In this document: positions 20,032 to 30,233 of the stretch, piece by piece
How positions within the stretch are numbered: position 1 is the first letter of the stretch
How the letters are laid out: every line of letters starts with the position of its first letter
Source of the DNA: Photorhabdus akhurstii
GTDB taxonomy: Bacteria > Pseudomonadota > Gammaproteobacteria > Enterobacterales > Enterobacteriaceae
Length of the DNA stretch: 64,000 bases
Direction: 5' to 3'
NCBI RefSeq assembly: GCF_018448925.1
Contig: NZ_RCWE01000006.1
Coordinates: 124,001-188,000, forward strand
Translations under genes and position numbers: made by a program
The notes under the pieces: generated by a model
Seen by the model: only the letters and a program-made list of their open reading frames with translations
What the model was told of the DNA's origin: nothing
The model's database searches: none

Positions 20032-20952
20032 TTATTCAAACACAAACTCCTCTAGTTCTTTGATTGTTGGTGCGCCCGCAGCACCAGTACGGTTAACAAC
20101 AATGGCAGCAACACGATTGCCAAGCTCAACAGCATCTCTTAACGACATTCCCTGCGATAAACCTGCAAGCATGCCACTACTATGAGCATCACCAGCACCG
20201 ATGGTATCCACCACTTTCACTTTATAAGCCACGACATATTCTGGCTCACGATCAGGCAGACATATCCACGTACCCTGTGAACCTAACCGACAAATAATAG
20301 TGATTTTTCTTTTACTGGAATAACGGCTAGCTTGGACGACAGGATCGCCTTCCCCGCACAATATAGCAACTTCATTACGACTCAGTGTCAGAATGGTCCG
20401 GTCAACAGGTAATGCATCAAGGAAAGTAGGATCTATTTCTGGTAAACGTGGGCCAAAATCCAGCAATAACGTCTGCCCGGATGGTGACGCCAGTAACCAG
20501 TCACATAAAATCGCCGTTGATTTACCCGCCATGACATAACCACTGGAGTAGATATATCCCCTTTCCGGCAAAGCAATAGAAGAGAGCATGGCCGTATTCC
20601 AGTCAACTTCACAACCACTTACGGAGACAAAACTTCTTTCCCCATCCGGTTCAACCATAGCCAAACACCAACCATTATCAAGATAGGAATGGGTCAATGT
20701 GACCTCAAGCCCAAGGGCTTGCATCTCTTTGGTGACTTGCTTACCCCAGTATCCGTTACCAATGGGTATGCCATTGATCACAGGGACTTGCAGGCGGACC
20801 AAGGCCCGAGCAACATTAAAACCAGAACCGCCAATCTGTCGATCAATTTCTTTAGCTTCCTGATCTGCCCCACTGCGAGGAAGCCTCGGTAAACTAAGAA
20901 CAATATCTCCTGCCGCCGCACCAATTACAGTAATCGGTAGTAAACCCGCCAT
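20032..20952 (-). CDS. PfkB family carbohydrate or nucleoside kinase
   Basis: A 306-residue ribokinase-fold protein. The N-terminal substrate motif is GGSGFNVARALVRLQVPV (residues 41-58). The C-terminal signature is DTIGAGDAHSSGMLAG (249-264), with Asp255 as the catalytic base and the anion hole GAGD. These enzymes phosphorylate sugars or nucleosides with ATP. No pathway genes lie beside it: upstream is a long gene-poor gap and downstream an MFS gene. The substrate cannot be assigned. Confidence 0.87.
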   Translation of the reverse strand: MAGLLPITVIGAAAGDIVLSLPRLPRSGADQEAKEIDRQIGGSGFNVARALVRLQVPVINGIPIGNGYWGKQVTKEMQALGLEVTLTHSYLDNGWCLAMVEPDGERSFVSVSGCEVDWNTAMLSSIALPERGYIYSSGYVMAGKSTAILCDWLLASPSGQTLLLDFGPRLPEIDPTFLDALPVDRTILTLSRNEVAILCGEGDPVVQASRYSSKRKITIICRLGSQGTWICLPDREPEYVVAYKVKVVDTIGAGDAHSSGMLAGLSQGMSLRDAVELGNRVAAIVVNRTGAAGAPTIKELEEFVFE

Positions 20953-21658
20953 CAGGCTCTCCTCTTACCGGCCTAAATATCAGCCATAGTCACATCAAAT
21001 TGGAAAAGAAACAGATAAATCACTTAGGAAAGAAAACTTGCAGCAATTATTGCCGAATTCACATACATAATAAGTACTTATACTTTAACATTAATCGGGT
21101 TCAATAAAAGTCAACCTGTATCAATTATGTGATACCAACGTGATTGATTTCCAATTTATCGGTCATAGGACGATAATAATTCCTGTGTGAAATAGTGACA
21201 TATAATCATTGTTGCCAAAATATATAAAAACTCATAGAAAAAGTTGATTAATTCATGAAATTAGCCTCATGAGGAGAGCCAAAATGAATGAAAAAGCCAA
21301 GTGTCCCAATATTATAACAAGTTATTTAATAGGTAAAAGTATTATCACTTTTCCGTCCGGCCGTATTTAAATGCGAAATGCATTCAAAAGCTAACATTTT
21401 TATCTGATTACTGCCCAAGAACACTTTTATGATCAACAACGGCAAATAAAATAACTCTATTGGGACAAACAGTGAGTTGATTCCATTGTATTTCCAACGG
21501 CGTATTATCAGTGCAAGATAAATAAAAATTCAAGTTAAACAATTAATCAAAAATATAAAATTTATTTAATTGGCTCTTAGTAGCAATTACTTAAAAAATA
21601 TTATCTATTTATGTCCATAAATATTACTGCTATTCTATACAATTAAAATTTTCCACTA
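20953..21658. other. 706-base gene-poor region
   Basis: AT-rich DNA between the divergent PfkB kinase gene and the GNAT-like gene. Promoters for both must lie here. The only item I can point to is a 28-codon frame at 21284-21370 with a strong ribosome site. No RNA gene or transposon remnant was recognised. Confidence 0.6.
21284..21370 (+). CDS. Possible 28-residue peptide
   Basis: GAGGAGAG sits 5 bases before an ATG that opens MNEKAKCPNIITSYLIGKSI and stops at 21370. The ribosome site is stronger than those of most genes nearby. No homologue is recognised, and a chance frame in AT-rich DNA cannot be excluded. Confidence 0.3.
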   Translation: MNEKAKCPNIITSYLIGKSIITFPSGRI

Positions 21659-22489
21659 ATGAAGTACTTATCAATATTACAAATTACCTTTACAGGAAAT
21701 CCTACTTTGAAAACACACATCATTATTCAATCCGCCAAACAACGACCTGATTTAAAAAATGCCACTGATGAGCTTATTTATAATAATTGGCCTTTGTTTA
21801 TGCAGAACTCCCCTGTGACATATGAACATTGGAATAAATTATTTGAGCCAGATTTCAGCCATTTTCAGAAAGTTGCTATTTTGCAACAAGGGGAAGAGCA
21901 GAAATTAATTGGTGCAGCCAATTCGGTACCTTTCCCTTGGGAAGGCGATCCATTGGAGCAACTGCCGGATAATGGTTGGGATGAAGTTTTTCGCAGAGGC
22001 ATGCTTGCTCGTGGAAAAATAGTCACAAAAATATTGTCGGCATTATCAGTAACGGTAGCGCCTGAATTTCGCGGTAAGAATATACCGGCATTGCTTATTG
22101 GCAGCTTAAAACAAGCGGCTATCGAGGCAGGGTTTAAAGCATTAGTTGTTCCCGTGAGGCCGACGTTGAAAAAAAACTATCCATTGCAGGATTTTGTACA
22201 ATACTGTGAATGGAAAAATGATAACAATGAACCTTTTGATCCCTGGATTCGGGCACACTGGCGTCTGGGAGCGAAGATTATTCGACCGGCGATACACTCA
22301 ATGCATATAGATGCCACACTTGATAAATGGCAGGAATGGCTAGGAATGAAACTCCCCGAAAGTGGTCAATATATTATTCCTGGTGGTTTAGTACCACTGG
22401 TGGTGGATATACAACAGCAAATGGCTTATTACATTGAACCCAACCTATGGATGTTTCACAGCTTGCATGATGCAGAATTATTGCGATAA
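21659..22489 (+). CDS. GNAT-like acetyltransferase-fold protein
   Basis: A 276-residue soluble protein. The middle segment LSALSVTVAPEFRGKNIPALLIGSLKQAAIEAGFKALVVPVRP looks like a GNAT core, with beta-4, then the acyl-CoA pyrophosphate loop R-G-K-N-I-P in place of the usual Q/R-x-x-G-x-G/A, then a helix. A C-terminal 90-residue part (IRAHWRLGAKIIRPAIHSMH) is conserved-looking but not recognised. The preceding MKYLSILQITFTGNPT has no strong ribosome site and could be replaced by an internal start. It stands alone, between a long gap and fdhD. Substrate unknown. Confidence 0.65.
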   Translation: MKYLSILQITFTGNPTLKTHIIIQSAKQRPDLKNATDELIYNNWPLFMQNSPVTYEHWNKLFEPDFSHFQKVAILQQGEEQKLIGAANSVPFPWEGDPLEQLPDNGWDEVFRRGMLARGKIVTKILSALSVTVAPEFRGKNIPALLIGSLKQAAIEAGFKALVVPVRPTLKKNYPLQDFVQYCEWKNDNNEPFDPWIRAHWRLGAKIIRPAIHSMHIDATLDKWQEWLGMKLPESGQYIIPGGLVPLVVDIQQQMAYYIEPNLWMFHSLHDAELLR

Positions 22490-22578
22490 CCTCGGTTGAT
22501 TAATATAAAAATCAACTTTTCATATTAATCACAGTAGGAAAATGCGAGCGTTCTTGATATGCCTATTTTTATGCGCAT

Positions 22579-23409
22579 TTAACTTATTAATCTCTCAGCA
22601 TGGGTATAAATAGTCGCTTTACCGGGTTTACAAAAACCAACCAAGGTCAAATGACATCGGTCAGCGATTTCTACAGCCAATGAAGTTGCTGCTGAAACCG
22701 CAAACAGAATCTCAACACCACAAACGGCTGATTTTTGTACCATCTCATAACTAGCACGACTAGATACCAAAACAGCGCCTTGCTGCCAACCTGTTTTCGC
22801 CTTCATGCCTAGCATTTTATCCAGTGCAACGTGACGACCTACATCCTCACATCCCCCCAATAATTTACCTTCCGGATCAATCCAACTTGCCACATGAGTG
22901 CAACCTGTCAATGCCCCAACATCCTGAACATTAGTCAGTTGAGAGAGAGCGTGATCAAGCTGGCTTAACGAAAAGGTTTGAGTAAAAGGCAACGGGGAAA
23001 TCGGGCGAAAAACATCAGAAAGTTGTTCTGTTCCACAGATGCCACAGCCTGTTCGTCCAGACAGATTACGTCTGCGCTCTTTCAAACTCGCAAAACGGCG
23101 GCTAGAAAGTTCGATTTGCAACTCAATACCGCCATTACAATTAGCGATAATATCAATGCCGCGAATCTCGTGTTGAGATTCAATAATGCCTTCGGAAAGC
23201 GAAAACCCAATAGCAAAATATTCGAGATCTTTAGGGCTTGCCATCATTACGACATGTGAAATACCGTTGTAAACTAAAGCAACAGGAACTTCTTCTGCAA
23301 TCCAATCAGCTTTTAATGTATCAAGATGGTGCTTTTGTTGCACGTTCGTTCGTGTTACCCCCTTGATCACACCAAATGGTAACAACTTCCCTGATTTTAC
23401 GTTATACAT
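22579..23409 (-). CDS. fdhD: Formate dehydrogenase accessory sulfurtransferase FdhD
   Basis: A 276-residue protein that delivers sulfur from IscS to the molybdenum cofactor of formate dehydrogenases. The two active cysteines lie in [11 protein letters not shown] (Cys122, Cys125). [16 protein letters not shown], a conserved FdhD block that binds the cofactor, is present. It is divergent from fdoG, as in E. coli, so the 181-base gap holds both promoters. Length matches the family. Confidence 0.96.
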   Translation of the reverse strand: MYNVKSGKLLPFGVIKGVTRTNVQQKHHLDTLKADWIAEEVPVALVYNGISHVVMMASPKDLEYFAIGFSLSEGIIESQHEIRGIDIIANCNGGIELQIELSSRRFASLKERRRNLSGRTGCGICGTEQLSDVFRPISPLPFTQTFSLSQLDHALSQLTNVQDVGALTGCTHVASWIDPEGKLLGGCEDVGRHVALDKMLGMKAKTGWQQGAVLVSSRASYEMVQKSAVCGVEILFAVSAATSLAVEIADRCHLTLVGFCKPGKATIYTHAERLIS

Positions 23410-23590
23410 TAGATGAGTTCCTAATAGTGTTACGACATAATAATCGTGTGGAAAAAAGAGTCTATACTATTTGTCAGGCAATAAATCTGATCCCACTACG
23501 GAAAGTGGTTTTAATAAAAAAGAACACATTCAAAATTTTTCCCATGATGGAATGGATACTGTTTAAGACAATGTGAGTGAGGAGATTCCC

Positions 23591-26500
23591 ATGCAAGTCA
23601 GCAGAAGGCAGTTCTTTAAGATCTGCGCTGGCGGTATGGCGGGTACAACGGTAGCCGCGTTGGGCTTTGCGCCAGCCGCAGCCCTTGCACAAACACGTAA
23701 CTATAAATTGTTGCGTGCGCGTGAAACCCGAAATACCTGTACGTACTGCTCTGTCGGTTGTGGGCTGTTGATGTACAGCCTTGGCGATGGCGCAAAAAAC
23801 GCGAAAGCAACTATTTTCCATATTGAAGGTGATCCTGATCATCCGGTAAACCGCGGCGCACTTTGTCCTAAAGGGGCTGGCTTAGTTGATTTTATCCATA
23901 GCGAAAGCCGCCTGAAATACCCGGAATATCGCGCAGCGGGTTCTGACAAATGGCAACGTATTACTTGGGATGAGGCATTTGATCGCATCGCTAAGTTAAT
24001 GAAAGCAGACCGTGACGCCAATTTCATTAAAACCAATCAAGAAGGCGTGACAGTCAATCGCTGGCTGACAACCGGCATGCTGTGTGCATCGGCTTCCAGT
24101 AACGAAACAGGTTATCTGTCGCAAAAATTTAGTCGCGCTCTCGGCATGCTCGCCGTAGACAACCAAGCACGTGTCTGACACGGACCAACGGTAGCAAGTC
24201 TTGCTCCAACATTTGGTCGCGGTGCGATGACCAACCACTGGGTTGATATTAAGAACGCGAATCTGATCGTCGTTATGGGTGGTAACGCTGCCGAAGCGCA
24301 TCCTGTGGGATTCCGTTGGGCAATGGAAGCCAAAATCCATAATAACGCTAAGTTAATTGTGATTGATCCACGTTTTACCCGTACAGCATCTGTAGCGGAT
24401 TTCTATACTCCAATCCGTTCTGGTACCGATATTGCTTTCTTGTCAGGTGTAATCTTATACCTACTAACCAACAATAAGATTAACCATGAATATGTTGAGG
24501 CGTATACCAACGCCAGTCTTATCGTGCGTGAAGATTATTCGTTCAATGATGGTCTGTTCAGTGGTTATGACGCAGAAAAACGTCAATACGACAAAACCAG
24601 TTGGAACTATGCACTGGATGAAAACGGCTTTGCTCAACGTGATATCACACTTAAGCACCCACGTTGTGTGTGGAATTTGTTAAAAGAGCACGTTAGCCGT
24701 TATACGCCCGATGTCGTCAGTAATATTTGCGGTACGCCAAAAGAGGATTTCCTGAAAGTCTGCGAATATATTGCAGAGACTTGTGTTAAGGATAAGACCA
24801 CTTCTTTCCTGTACGCACTGGGTTGGACTCAACACTCAGTGGGTGCACAGAACATTCGAACTATGGCGATGATCCAACTGCTATTGGGCAACATGGGTAT
24901 GGCAGGTGGCGGTGTTAATGCATTGCGTGGTCACTCGAATATTCAGGGATTGACTGACTTAGGGTTGTTGTCGCAAAGCTTGCCGGGATATCTGACACTT
25001 CCCTCAGAGAAGCAGGCTGATCTACAAACTTATCTCCAGGCAAATACCCCCAAACCGATGCTGCCGGGTCAGGTTAACTATTGGGGGAATTACCCAAAAT
25101 TCTTTATCAGCCTGATGAAGAGTTTCTACGGTGATAATGCCCGTAAAGATAACGACTGGGGTTTTGATTGGCTGCCGAAGTGGGACAAAAGTTATGACGT
25201 CCTGCAATTTTTTAACATGATGTCGAAAGGTGAAGTCAATGGCTATATTTGCCAGGGCTTTAATCCGGTAGCTTCTTTTCCGAATAAAAACAAAGTTGTT
25301 GACGCCCTGTCGAAACTGAAATTCCTGATCACTATCGATCCGCTTAACACTGAAACGTCAACTTTCTGGCAGAACCACGGTGAATTTAACGATGTCGATT
25401 CATCCAAAATTCAGACAGAAGTTTTCCGCCTGCCGTGCTGCTGCTTCGCAGAGGAAAACGGTTCAATTGTTAACTCTGGTCGCTGGTTGCAATGGCACTG
25501 GAAAGGTGCGGATGCGCCGGGAGAAGCCATCGGTGATGGAGAAATCCTCTCCGGTATCTTCAAACGCATGCGGGATATGTACCGTGCGGAAGGGGGAGCA
25601 TCACCAGAGCCGCTGCTGAGCATGACCTGGAATTACTTCAACCCGGACAGCCCTACATCGGAAGAAGTGGCCCAAGAGAGTAATGGCCGGGCGCTGATTG
25701 ATCTGATTGATGCTGATGGCAACGTCATAGTGACACAAGGTCAGCAATTAACCTCTTTTGCGCAGCTACGTGATGATGGTACTACCGCTAGTGGTTGTTG
25801 GATCTTTGCCGGAAGCTGGACGCCGGAAGGTAACCAGATGGCCCGTCGTGATAACGCCGATCCGTCAGGATTAGGCAATACTCTCGGTTGGGCATGGGCA
25901 TGGCCGTTAAATCGTCGTATTTTGTACAATCGCGCATCGGCCGATCCGCAGGGCAAACCTTGGGATGAGAAACGTCAGTTACTGACGTGGGATGGTATTA
26001 AGTGGGGTGGCGTCGATACTGCTGATTATAGTGTGGCTGCGCCAGAAACGGATGTTGGACCATTTATCATGCAACCGGAAGGTATGGCACGTCTGTTTGC
26101 TATTGATAAGATGGCGGAAGGGCCATTCCCTGAACACTATGAACCCTTTGAAACACCATTGGGGACCAATCCATTGCATCCGAATGTGGTATCCAACCCG
26201 GCTGCCCGAGTGTTCAAAAGCGACTTTGAAGCAATGGGTAAGGCAGATAAATTCCCTTATGTGGGAACCACTTACCGTTTGACAGAACATTTCCACTATT
26301 GGACAAAACACGCATTGTTGAACTCGATTATCCAACCTGAACAGTTTGTGGAAATCGGTGAAAAACTGGCAGAAAAGAAAGGCATCAAGCACGGTGATAC
26401 CGTCAAAGTTAGCTCTAATCGCGGTTACATCAAAGCGAAAGCGGTTGTCACAAAACGTATTCGTACCCTGAATGTACATGGTCGTGAAGTGGATACTATC

Positions 26501-26638
26501 GGTATTCCGATTCATTGGGGCTTTGAAGGGGCAGCGAAGAAAGGCTTTATTGCCAATACTTTGACACCATTTGTTGGTGATGCGAACACACAAACGCCCG
26601 AATTCAAAGCGTTCTTGGTCAATGTGGAAAAAGTGTAA
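23591..26638 (+). CDS. fdoG: Formate dehydrogenase-O catalytic subunit, selenocysteine-containing
   Basis: A 1015-residue protein read through the TGA at 24176-24178 as selenocysteine 196 (context NQARV-U-HGPTVA). It oxidises formate in the periplasm. A Tat signal with SRRQFFK (residues 4-10) starts the protein at 23591. One 4Fe-4S cluster is held by Cys50, Cys53, Cys57 and Cys92, and the rest is the bis-MGD molybdopterin domain. Without readthrough, translation would stop after 195 residues. A conserved SECIS hairpin follows the TGA. Placement with fdhD, fdoHI and fdhE identifies the FdoG rather than the FdnG paralogue. Confidence 0.96.
24176..24207 (+). promoter_or_regulatory. SECIS element of fdoG
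   Basis: Just 3' of the TGA (24176-24178) the apical hairpin is G-G, bulged T (24192), AGCAA, loop GTC, TTGCT, C-C (24190-24207). The bulged U and the G-U in the loop are the features SelB recognises in E. coli fdhF and fdnG. The spacing of 11 bases between the TGA and the stem matches them. Confidence 0.9.
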
Positions 26639-26649
26639 AGGGAAAAATT

Positions 26650-27579
26650 ATGTCATTGCAAACTCAAGACATCATTCGCCGCTCTGCCACAAATTCTTTT
26701 ACTCCTGCGCCACGGGTGCGGGATGACCAGGAGGGCGTTGCGAAACTGATTGATGTGACAACCTGTATCGGTTGTAAAGCTTGTCAGGTGGCCTGTTCTG
26801 AGTGGAACGATATCCGTGATGAGATCGGTTATAACGTTGGTGTTTATGATAACCCGGCTGATTTAACCGCCAAATCATGGACCGTGATGCGCTTCTCAGA
26901 GGTTGAAGAGAACGGCAAACTGGAATGGTTGATTCGTAAAGATGGTTGTATGCACTGTGCTGATCCCGGTTGCTTGAAGGCTTGTCCAGCAGAAGGGGCG
27001 ATCATTCAGTATGCCAACGGGATTGTTGATTTCCAGTCGGAACACTGTATTGGCTGTGGCTACTGTATCGCCGGTTGTCCATTCAATGTGCCACGACTCA
27101 ACAAAGAAGATAACCGGGTATATAAATGCACTCTGTGCGTTGACCGCGTTAACGTCGGTCAGGAGCCGGCCTGCGTGAAAACCTGTCCGACCGGTGCAAT
27201 CCATTTTGGCAGTAAAAAAGCCATGAAGGATTTGGCGGCTGAACGGGTGAGTGAGTTGAAAGGCCGCGGTTATGAGAATGCGGGTTTGTACGATCCTGAT
27301 GGTGTTGGTGGTACCCATGTGATGTATGTACTGCACCATGCTAACAAACCACAACTATATCATGGCCTACCGGACAATCCCTCTATTAGCCCGACCGTCA
27401 CCTTCTGGAAAGGTATTTGGAAACCGCTGGCCGCAGTGGGATTTGCAGCCACATTCGCTGCCAGCCTCTTCCATTATGTGGGTATTGGTCCGAACCGGGT
27501 AACGGAAGAAGACGAAGAAAATGCGCGTCGTGATACCGAGCCTTCACAGCAATCAGCCAATGGGGAGGAACCGCGATGA
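26650..27579 (+). CDS. fdoH: Formate dehydrogenase-O iron-sulfur subunit
   Basis: A 309-residue electron-transfer subunit with four 4Fe-4S clusters in ferredoxin-like CxxCxxC-type runs: [46 protein letters not shown] and CTLCVDR with a later CVKTCPTG. A single C-terminal membrane anchor ([24 protein letters not shown]) ties it to the inner membrane facing the periplasm. It passes electrons from FdoG to cytochrome FdoI. It follows fdoG by 11 bases and overlaps fdoI by 4. Confidence 0.96.
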   Translation: MSLQTQDIIRRSATNSFTPAPRVRDDQEGVAKLIDVTTCIGCKACQVACSEWNDIRDEIGYNVGVYDNPADLTAKSWTVMRFSEVEENGKLEWLIRKDGCMHCADPGCLKACPAEGAIIQYANGIVDFQSEHCIGCGYCIAGCPFNVPRLNKEDNRVYKCTLCVDRVNVGQEPACVKTCPTGAIHFGSKKAMKDLAAERVSELKGRGYENAGLYDPDGVGGTHVMYVLHHANKPQLYHGLPDNPSISPTVTFWKGIWKPLAAVGFAATFAASLFHYVGIGPNRVTEEDEENARRDTEPSQQSANGEEPR

Positions 27580-28217
27580 AAGGCAGGAAAGATATTATTA
27601 TCCGTCACTCACCGGTTGAGCGAGTAAACCACTGGGCGGTAGTTCTCTGTTTTCTATTTACCGCCATTAGTGGATTAGGATTCTTTTTCCCCTCGTTTAA
27701 CTGGCTGATGAATATCTTCGGTACGCCGCAATTGTCACGGATTTTGCATCCATTTGTCGGTTCAGCGATGTTTATTTTATTTATCTTTATGTTTTTCAGA
27801 TATTTTAAACATAACTTTATCGACAAAGATGACATTGTATGGCTGAAAAACATCCATAAGATTATGAAAAATGAGGAAGCGGGCGATATTGGCCAATATA
27901 ACTTAGGTCAGAAAGGAGTCTACTGGTCTATCAGTATTTGCTTGATATTACTCGCTGTCAGTGGTGTTATTATTTGGCGCCCCTATTTTGCTGATCTCTT
28001 CTCTATTCCGATAATTCGAATTGCGCTTCTAATTCATTCAATGTCAGCTATTGGTTTAATCTTGACAATTATGATTCACGCTTATGCGGCATTCTGGGTG
28101 AAAGGATCTCTCCGGGCAATGGTTGAAGGTTGGGTAACCCGTGGTTGGGCGAAGAAACATCACCCACGCTGGTATCGTGAAGTGATGAAACAGGAACAGC
28201 AAGAAGAGAAACGTTAA
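27576..28217 (+). CDS. fdoI: Formate dehydrogenase-O cytochrome b556 subunit
   Basis: A 213-residue inner-membrane protein with four hydrophobic segments. The haem-ligand histidines fit the pattern, including [15 protein letters not shown] (His in segment 1), [10 protein letters not shown] (segment 2) and [23 protein letters not shown] (segment 4). It takes electrons from FdoH and reduces quinone. ATG overlaps the fdoH stop region by 4 bases. In E. coli fdhE follows directly. Here the next gene in that order lies 7.7 kb away, beyond the methyltransferase array. Confidence 0.95.
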   Translation: MKGRKDIIIRHSPVERVNHWAVVLCFLFTAISGLGFFFPSFNWLMNIFGTPQLSRILHPFVGSAMFILFIFMFFRYFKHNFIDKDDIVWLKNIHKIMKNEEAGDIGQYNLGQKGVYWSISICLILLAVSGVIIWRPYFADLFSIPIIRIALLIHSMSAIGLILTIMIHAYAAFWVKGSLRAMVEGWVTRGWAKKHHPRWYREVMKQEQQEEKR

Positions 28218-28399
28218 TACGTTTCGAATATAATTATAAGCAGGGTAGTCATATCCTGCTTATTGTTGATTAAGTACGAATAGTGCAGGGAACGATTAGA
28301 CTTTAAGTTTATTATTTTTGTTTAAATTATTTTTTTATCACCAATTTTTAAATTCAATTCACTTTCTATTTTAATTTATATATTTCTTTGATATAAAAT

Positions 28400-28424
28400 A
28401 AAGCATCAAATTTTTGATGCTTTA
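28400..28424 (-). terminator. Hairpin terminator of methyltransferase copy 1
   Basis: AAAGCATCAAA, loop TTT, TTGATGCTTT, then TATTTTAT on the minus strand side. It has the same core GCATCAAA/TTGATGC as the hairpins after the other four copies. Confidence 0.65.
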
Positions 28425-28494
28425 TTTTATCTATTTATTCCTCAAAAAAATATCCATATAACCATCTTTGGGAATAATCTGTAATTCCTACAAT

Positions 28495-29451
28495 TTATTT
28501 TATCCGTAGTTCAATAAATGAATATGGTGAATATGATTGATCTACAATTTTATTATCTTGAACGACAAGTCCAGCTTGGTTAGCCAGATATTTGAATTCA
28601 GCAGAACTACGTTCTTTCCCTAAAAATAACATATCCATTAATATATCGAAAGATCTAGAAAATTCGGGCTCTTTCACCATATTTATCAATAATAGAGATG
28701 AATTTTTATCCATTGCTTTGCGGAAATTCTCCAAAATAAGTATTGAGTCACTATCGGACCAATTATGGAGAACATTTTTTAAAATATACAAATCATAACC
28801 GGATGGAATTGACTTTAGAAAATTTCCATTGATAAACTCTATATTGTCAGAAATGGGAAGTTCATTATATCTATCCAATACAGCGTAATGTTTTCCTTTT
28901 ACCTTTTCACTAATTCTTGCTAAAAGCTCCCCTTCTCCCCCTCCAACATCTAATATTCTATTATGCTGATTAAAATCATAAATACCAAGTAACTCCTCAA
29001 CGATTAAATTTGAGACTCTTGTCATTAAAGCATCAAAATTTGATTTGAGAAATTTGTTACCATCCAGATATTCAAAGAATGGCTTGCCATGTGCCATTTC
29101 AAATGCCGATTTGCCATCATCTTCAAATAAGGATTTTCCATACATTAACCAAGCGTTACCGTAATATGAGCAAATTTCAAGCTTTATCATGAATGTCTCA
29201 AAACTTTCAGGATTGGAAAACACCTGGCACTCATCAGAAAGCCTGAATTTATTATCTTTACTAACCAACACCCCCATTTCAACTAAGAAATCACATAATC
29301 GACTAAACCGAGCATAATTAACACCAGATTTACGGGAAAGCTCGCTTATATCAACATAAATTCCATCTTTAAAGTGAGTAGATAATCCGGTATCAACAAA
29401 AGCATGAATTGCAGCTGATCTTCTATTTGACGCAATCAGTTCAGTTAGCAT
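28495..29451 (-). CDS. Class I SAM-dependent O-methyltransferase, array copy 1
   Basis: A 318-residue small-molecule O-methyltransferase of the plant-like (ASMT/COMT) type. The N-terminal dimerisation winged helix runs from residue 1 to about 85. The SAM-binding motif I is LDVGGGEGELL (167-177), LDRY binds the ribose, and the catalytic base is His229 in NVLHNWSD. The trailing MLFLGKERSSAEF block is conserved. It is about half to two-thirds identical by eye to the four copies upstream. In Photorhabdus, O-methyltransferases of this kind act on the anthraquinone pigment made elsewhere (ant cluster). That link is from memory and unverified. An ERIC element sits in its 5' leader. Confidence 0.85.
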   Translation of the reverse strand: MLTELIASNRRSAAIHAFVDTGLSTHFKDGIYVDISELSRKSGVNYARFSRLCDFLVEMGVLVSKDNKFRLSDECQVFSNPESFETFMIKLEICSYYGNAWLMYGKSLFEDDGKSAFEMAHGKPFFEYLDGNKFLKSNFDALMTRVSNLIVEELLGIYDFNQHNRILDVGGGEGELLARISEKVKGKHYAVLDRYNELPISDNIEFINGNFLKSIPSGYDLYILKNVLHNWSDSDSILILENFRKAMDKNSSLLLINMVKEPEFSRSFDILMDMLFLGKERSSAEFKYLANQAGLVVQDNKIVDQSYSPYSFIELRIK

Positions 29452-29471
29452 TGAGCCATCCTTTATATCTG

Positions 29472-29597
29472 TATACCCTTATCTTTCAAGTTGCCCCTTT
29501 GTTGGCTGCACTCACTCACCCCAGTCACATAGTTATCTATGCTCCCGGGGATTCGCTCCCTTGCCGTCGCGATGCATCTTGAAATCCATAGGGTATA
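29472..29597. repeat. ERIC element (126 bp)
   Basis: The sequence starts TATACCC and ends GGGTATA, is exactly 126 bp, and contains GTTGGCTGCACTCACTCACC and GCTCCCGGGGATTCGCTCCC, the diagnostic ERIC cores. It lies 20 bases upstream of the ATG of methyltransferase copy 1, flanked by TA repeats, and splits the leader sequence shared by all copies. Confidence 0.95.
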
Positions 29598-29762
29598 TAT
29601 TATTAATAAATTAAATATTTTATCAAAAATCCAAGAAATACCATGATGATAGATTGGATATCCTGACAACCCATTTGAACTAAAATGTAATTATTAGCTT
29701 TGTTATCTTTTCATGCAAAGATTCAATTCATCTTACATCCGCATTTTTGAGCATAAGATGTT

Positions 29763-29820
29763 AATTATCAGATTATATTAAATTTGATAAAAAGAAATGA
29801 CAAAGATCACAATTAACTCT
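29763..29820 (-). promoter_or_regulatory. Conserved promoter block, copy 1, with CRP-like site
   Basis: The minus-strand stretch AATTGTGATCTTTGTCATTT (centred near 29804) resembles a CRP site: TGTGA, N6, TCATT. It is followed by an AT-rich segment ending in TTTAATATAATC. The block recurs upstream of all five methyltransferase genes. Here the ERIC element lies between it and the gene. Confidence 0.5.
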
Positions 29821-29829
29821 TCTCAGAAC

Positions 29830-30135
29830 CCTTAAAAATTAAATAGCAGAAAATAACGCAGTGCATATATTGCCATTTACATTCATTTATAAAAAAAATG
29901 ATAATTATAAAACCTGAGAAATTACAGGTATTTTTTGAATGTGTTATTTAGGCAATAGGAAAAGAAACATCAATGATGTTCCACCCTAAAGATCATCAAT
30001 GAAGGGTAGTGACATCCTACCTATTACTAATTAATTCCAATATTAAAAATATAATGCTTATGAAAATTACGTTCATTATAAATATCTGAATTACATTTCA
30101 AATATCTATATGTTTTTATAAAATAAGATAAAAAT
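29830..30135. other. Extra 300-base spacer between array copies 1 and 2
   Basis: This stretch is missing from the other inter-copy gaps. It contains GGGTAGTGACATCCTACCTATTA (30004-30026), similar to the sequence GGGTAGTCATATCCTGCTTATT just after fdoI (28242-28263). No gene was recognised. Confidence 0.5.
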
Positions 30136-30160
30136 ATGGCATCAGATATTTTGATGCCAT
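30136..30160 (-). terminator. Hairpin terminator of methyltransferase copy 2
   Basis: ATGGCATCA, loop, TGATGCCAT. It belongs to the GGCATCAAA/TTGATGCC family shared by the array. Confidence 0.65.
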
Positions 30161-30233
30161 ACTTGTTATACCTATTTTCAGATGCACAATATCCATATGA
30201 TTATTCTTACGGAGTTCCATGATTATCTATAAT

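Noticed and set aside
23573-24178. Separate 201-residue gene ending at 24178
   Set aside because: It is the first part of fdoG; the TGA is the selenocysteine codon, with SECIS and continuing homology downstream.
26896-27354. Antisense 152-codon frame in fdoH
   Set aside because: It is a shadow of the strongly conserved fdoH frame with no ribosome site or recognisable domain.
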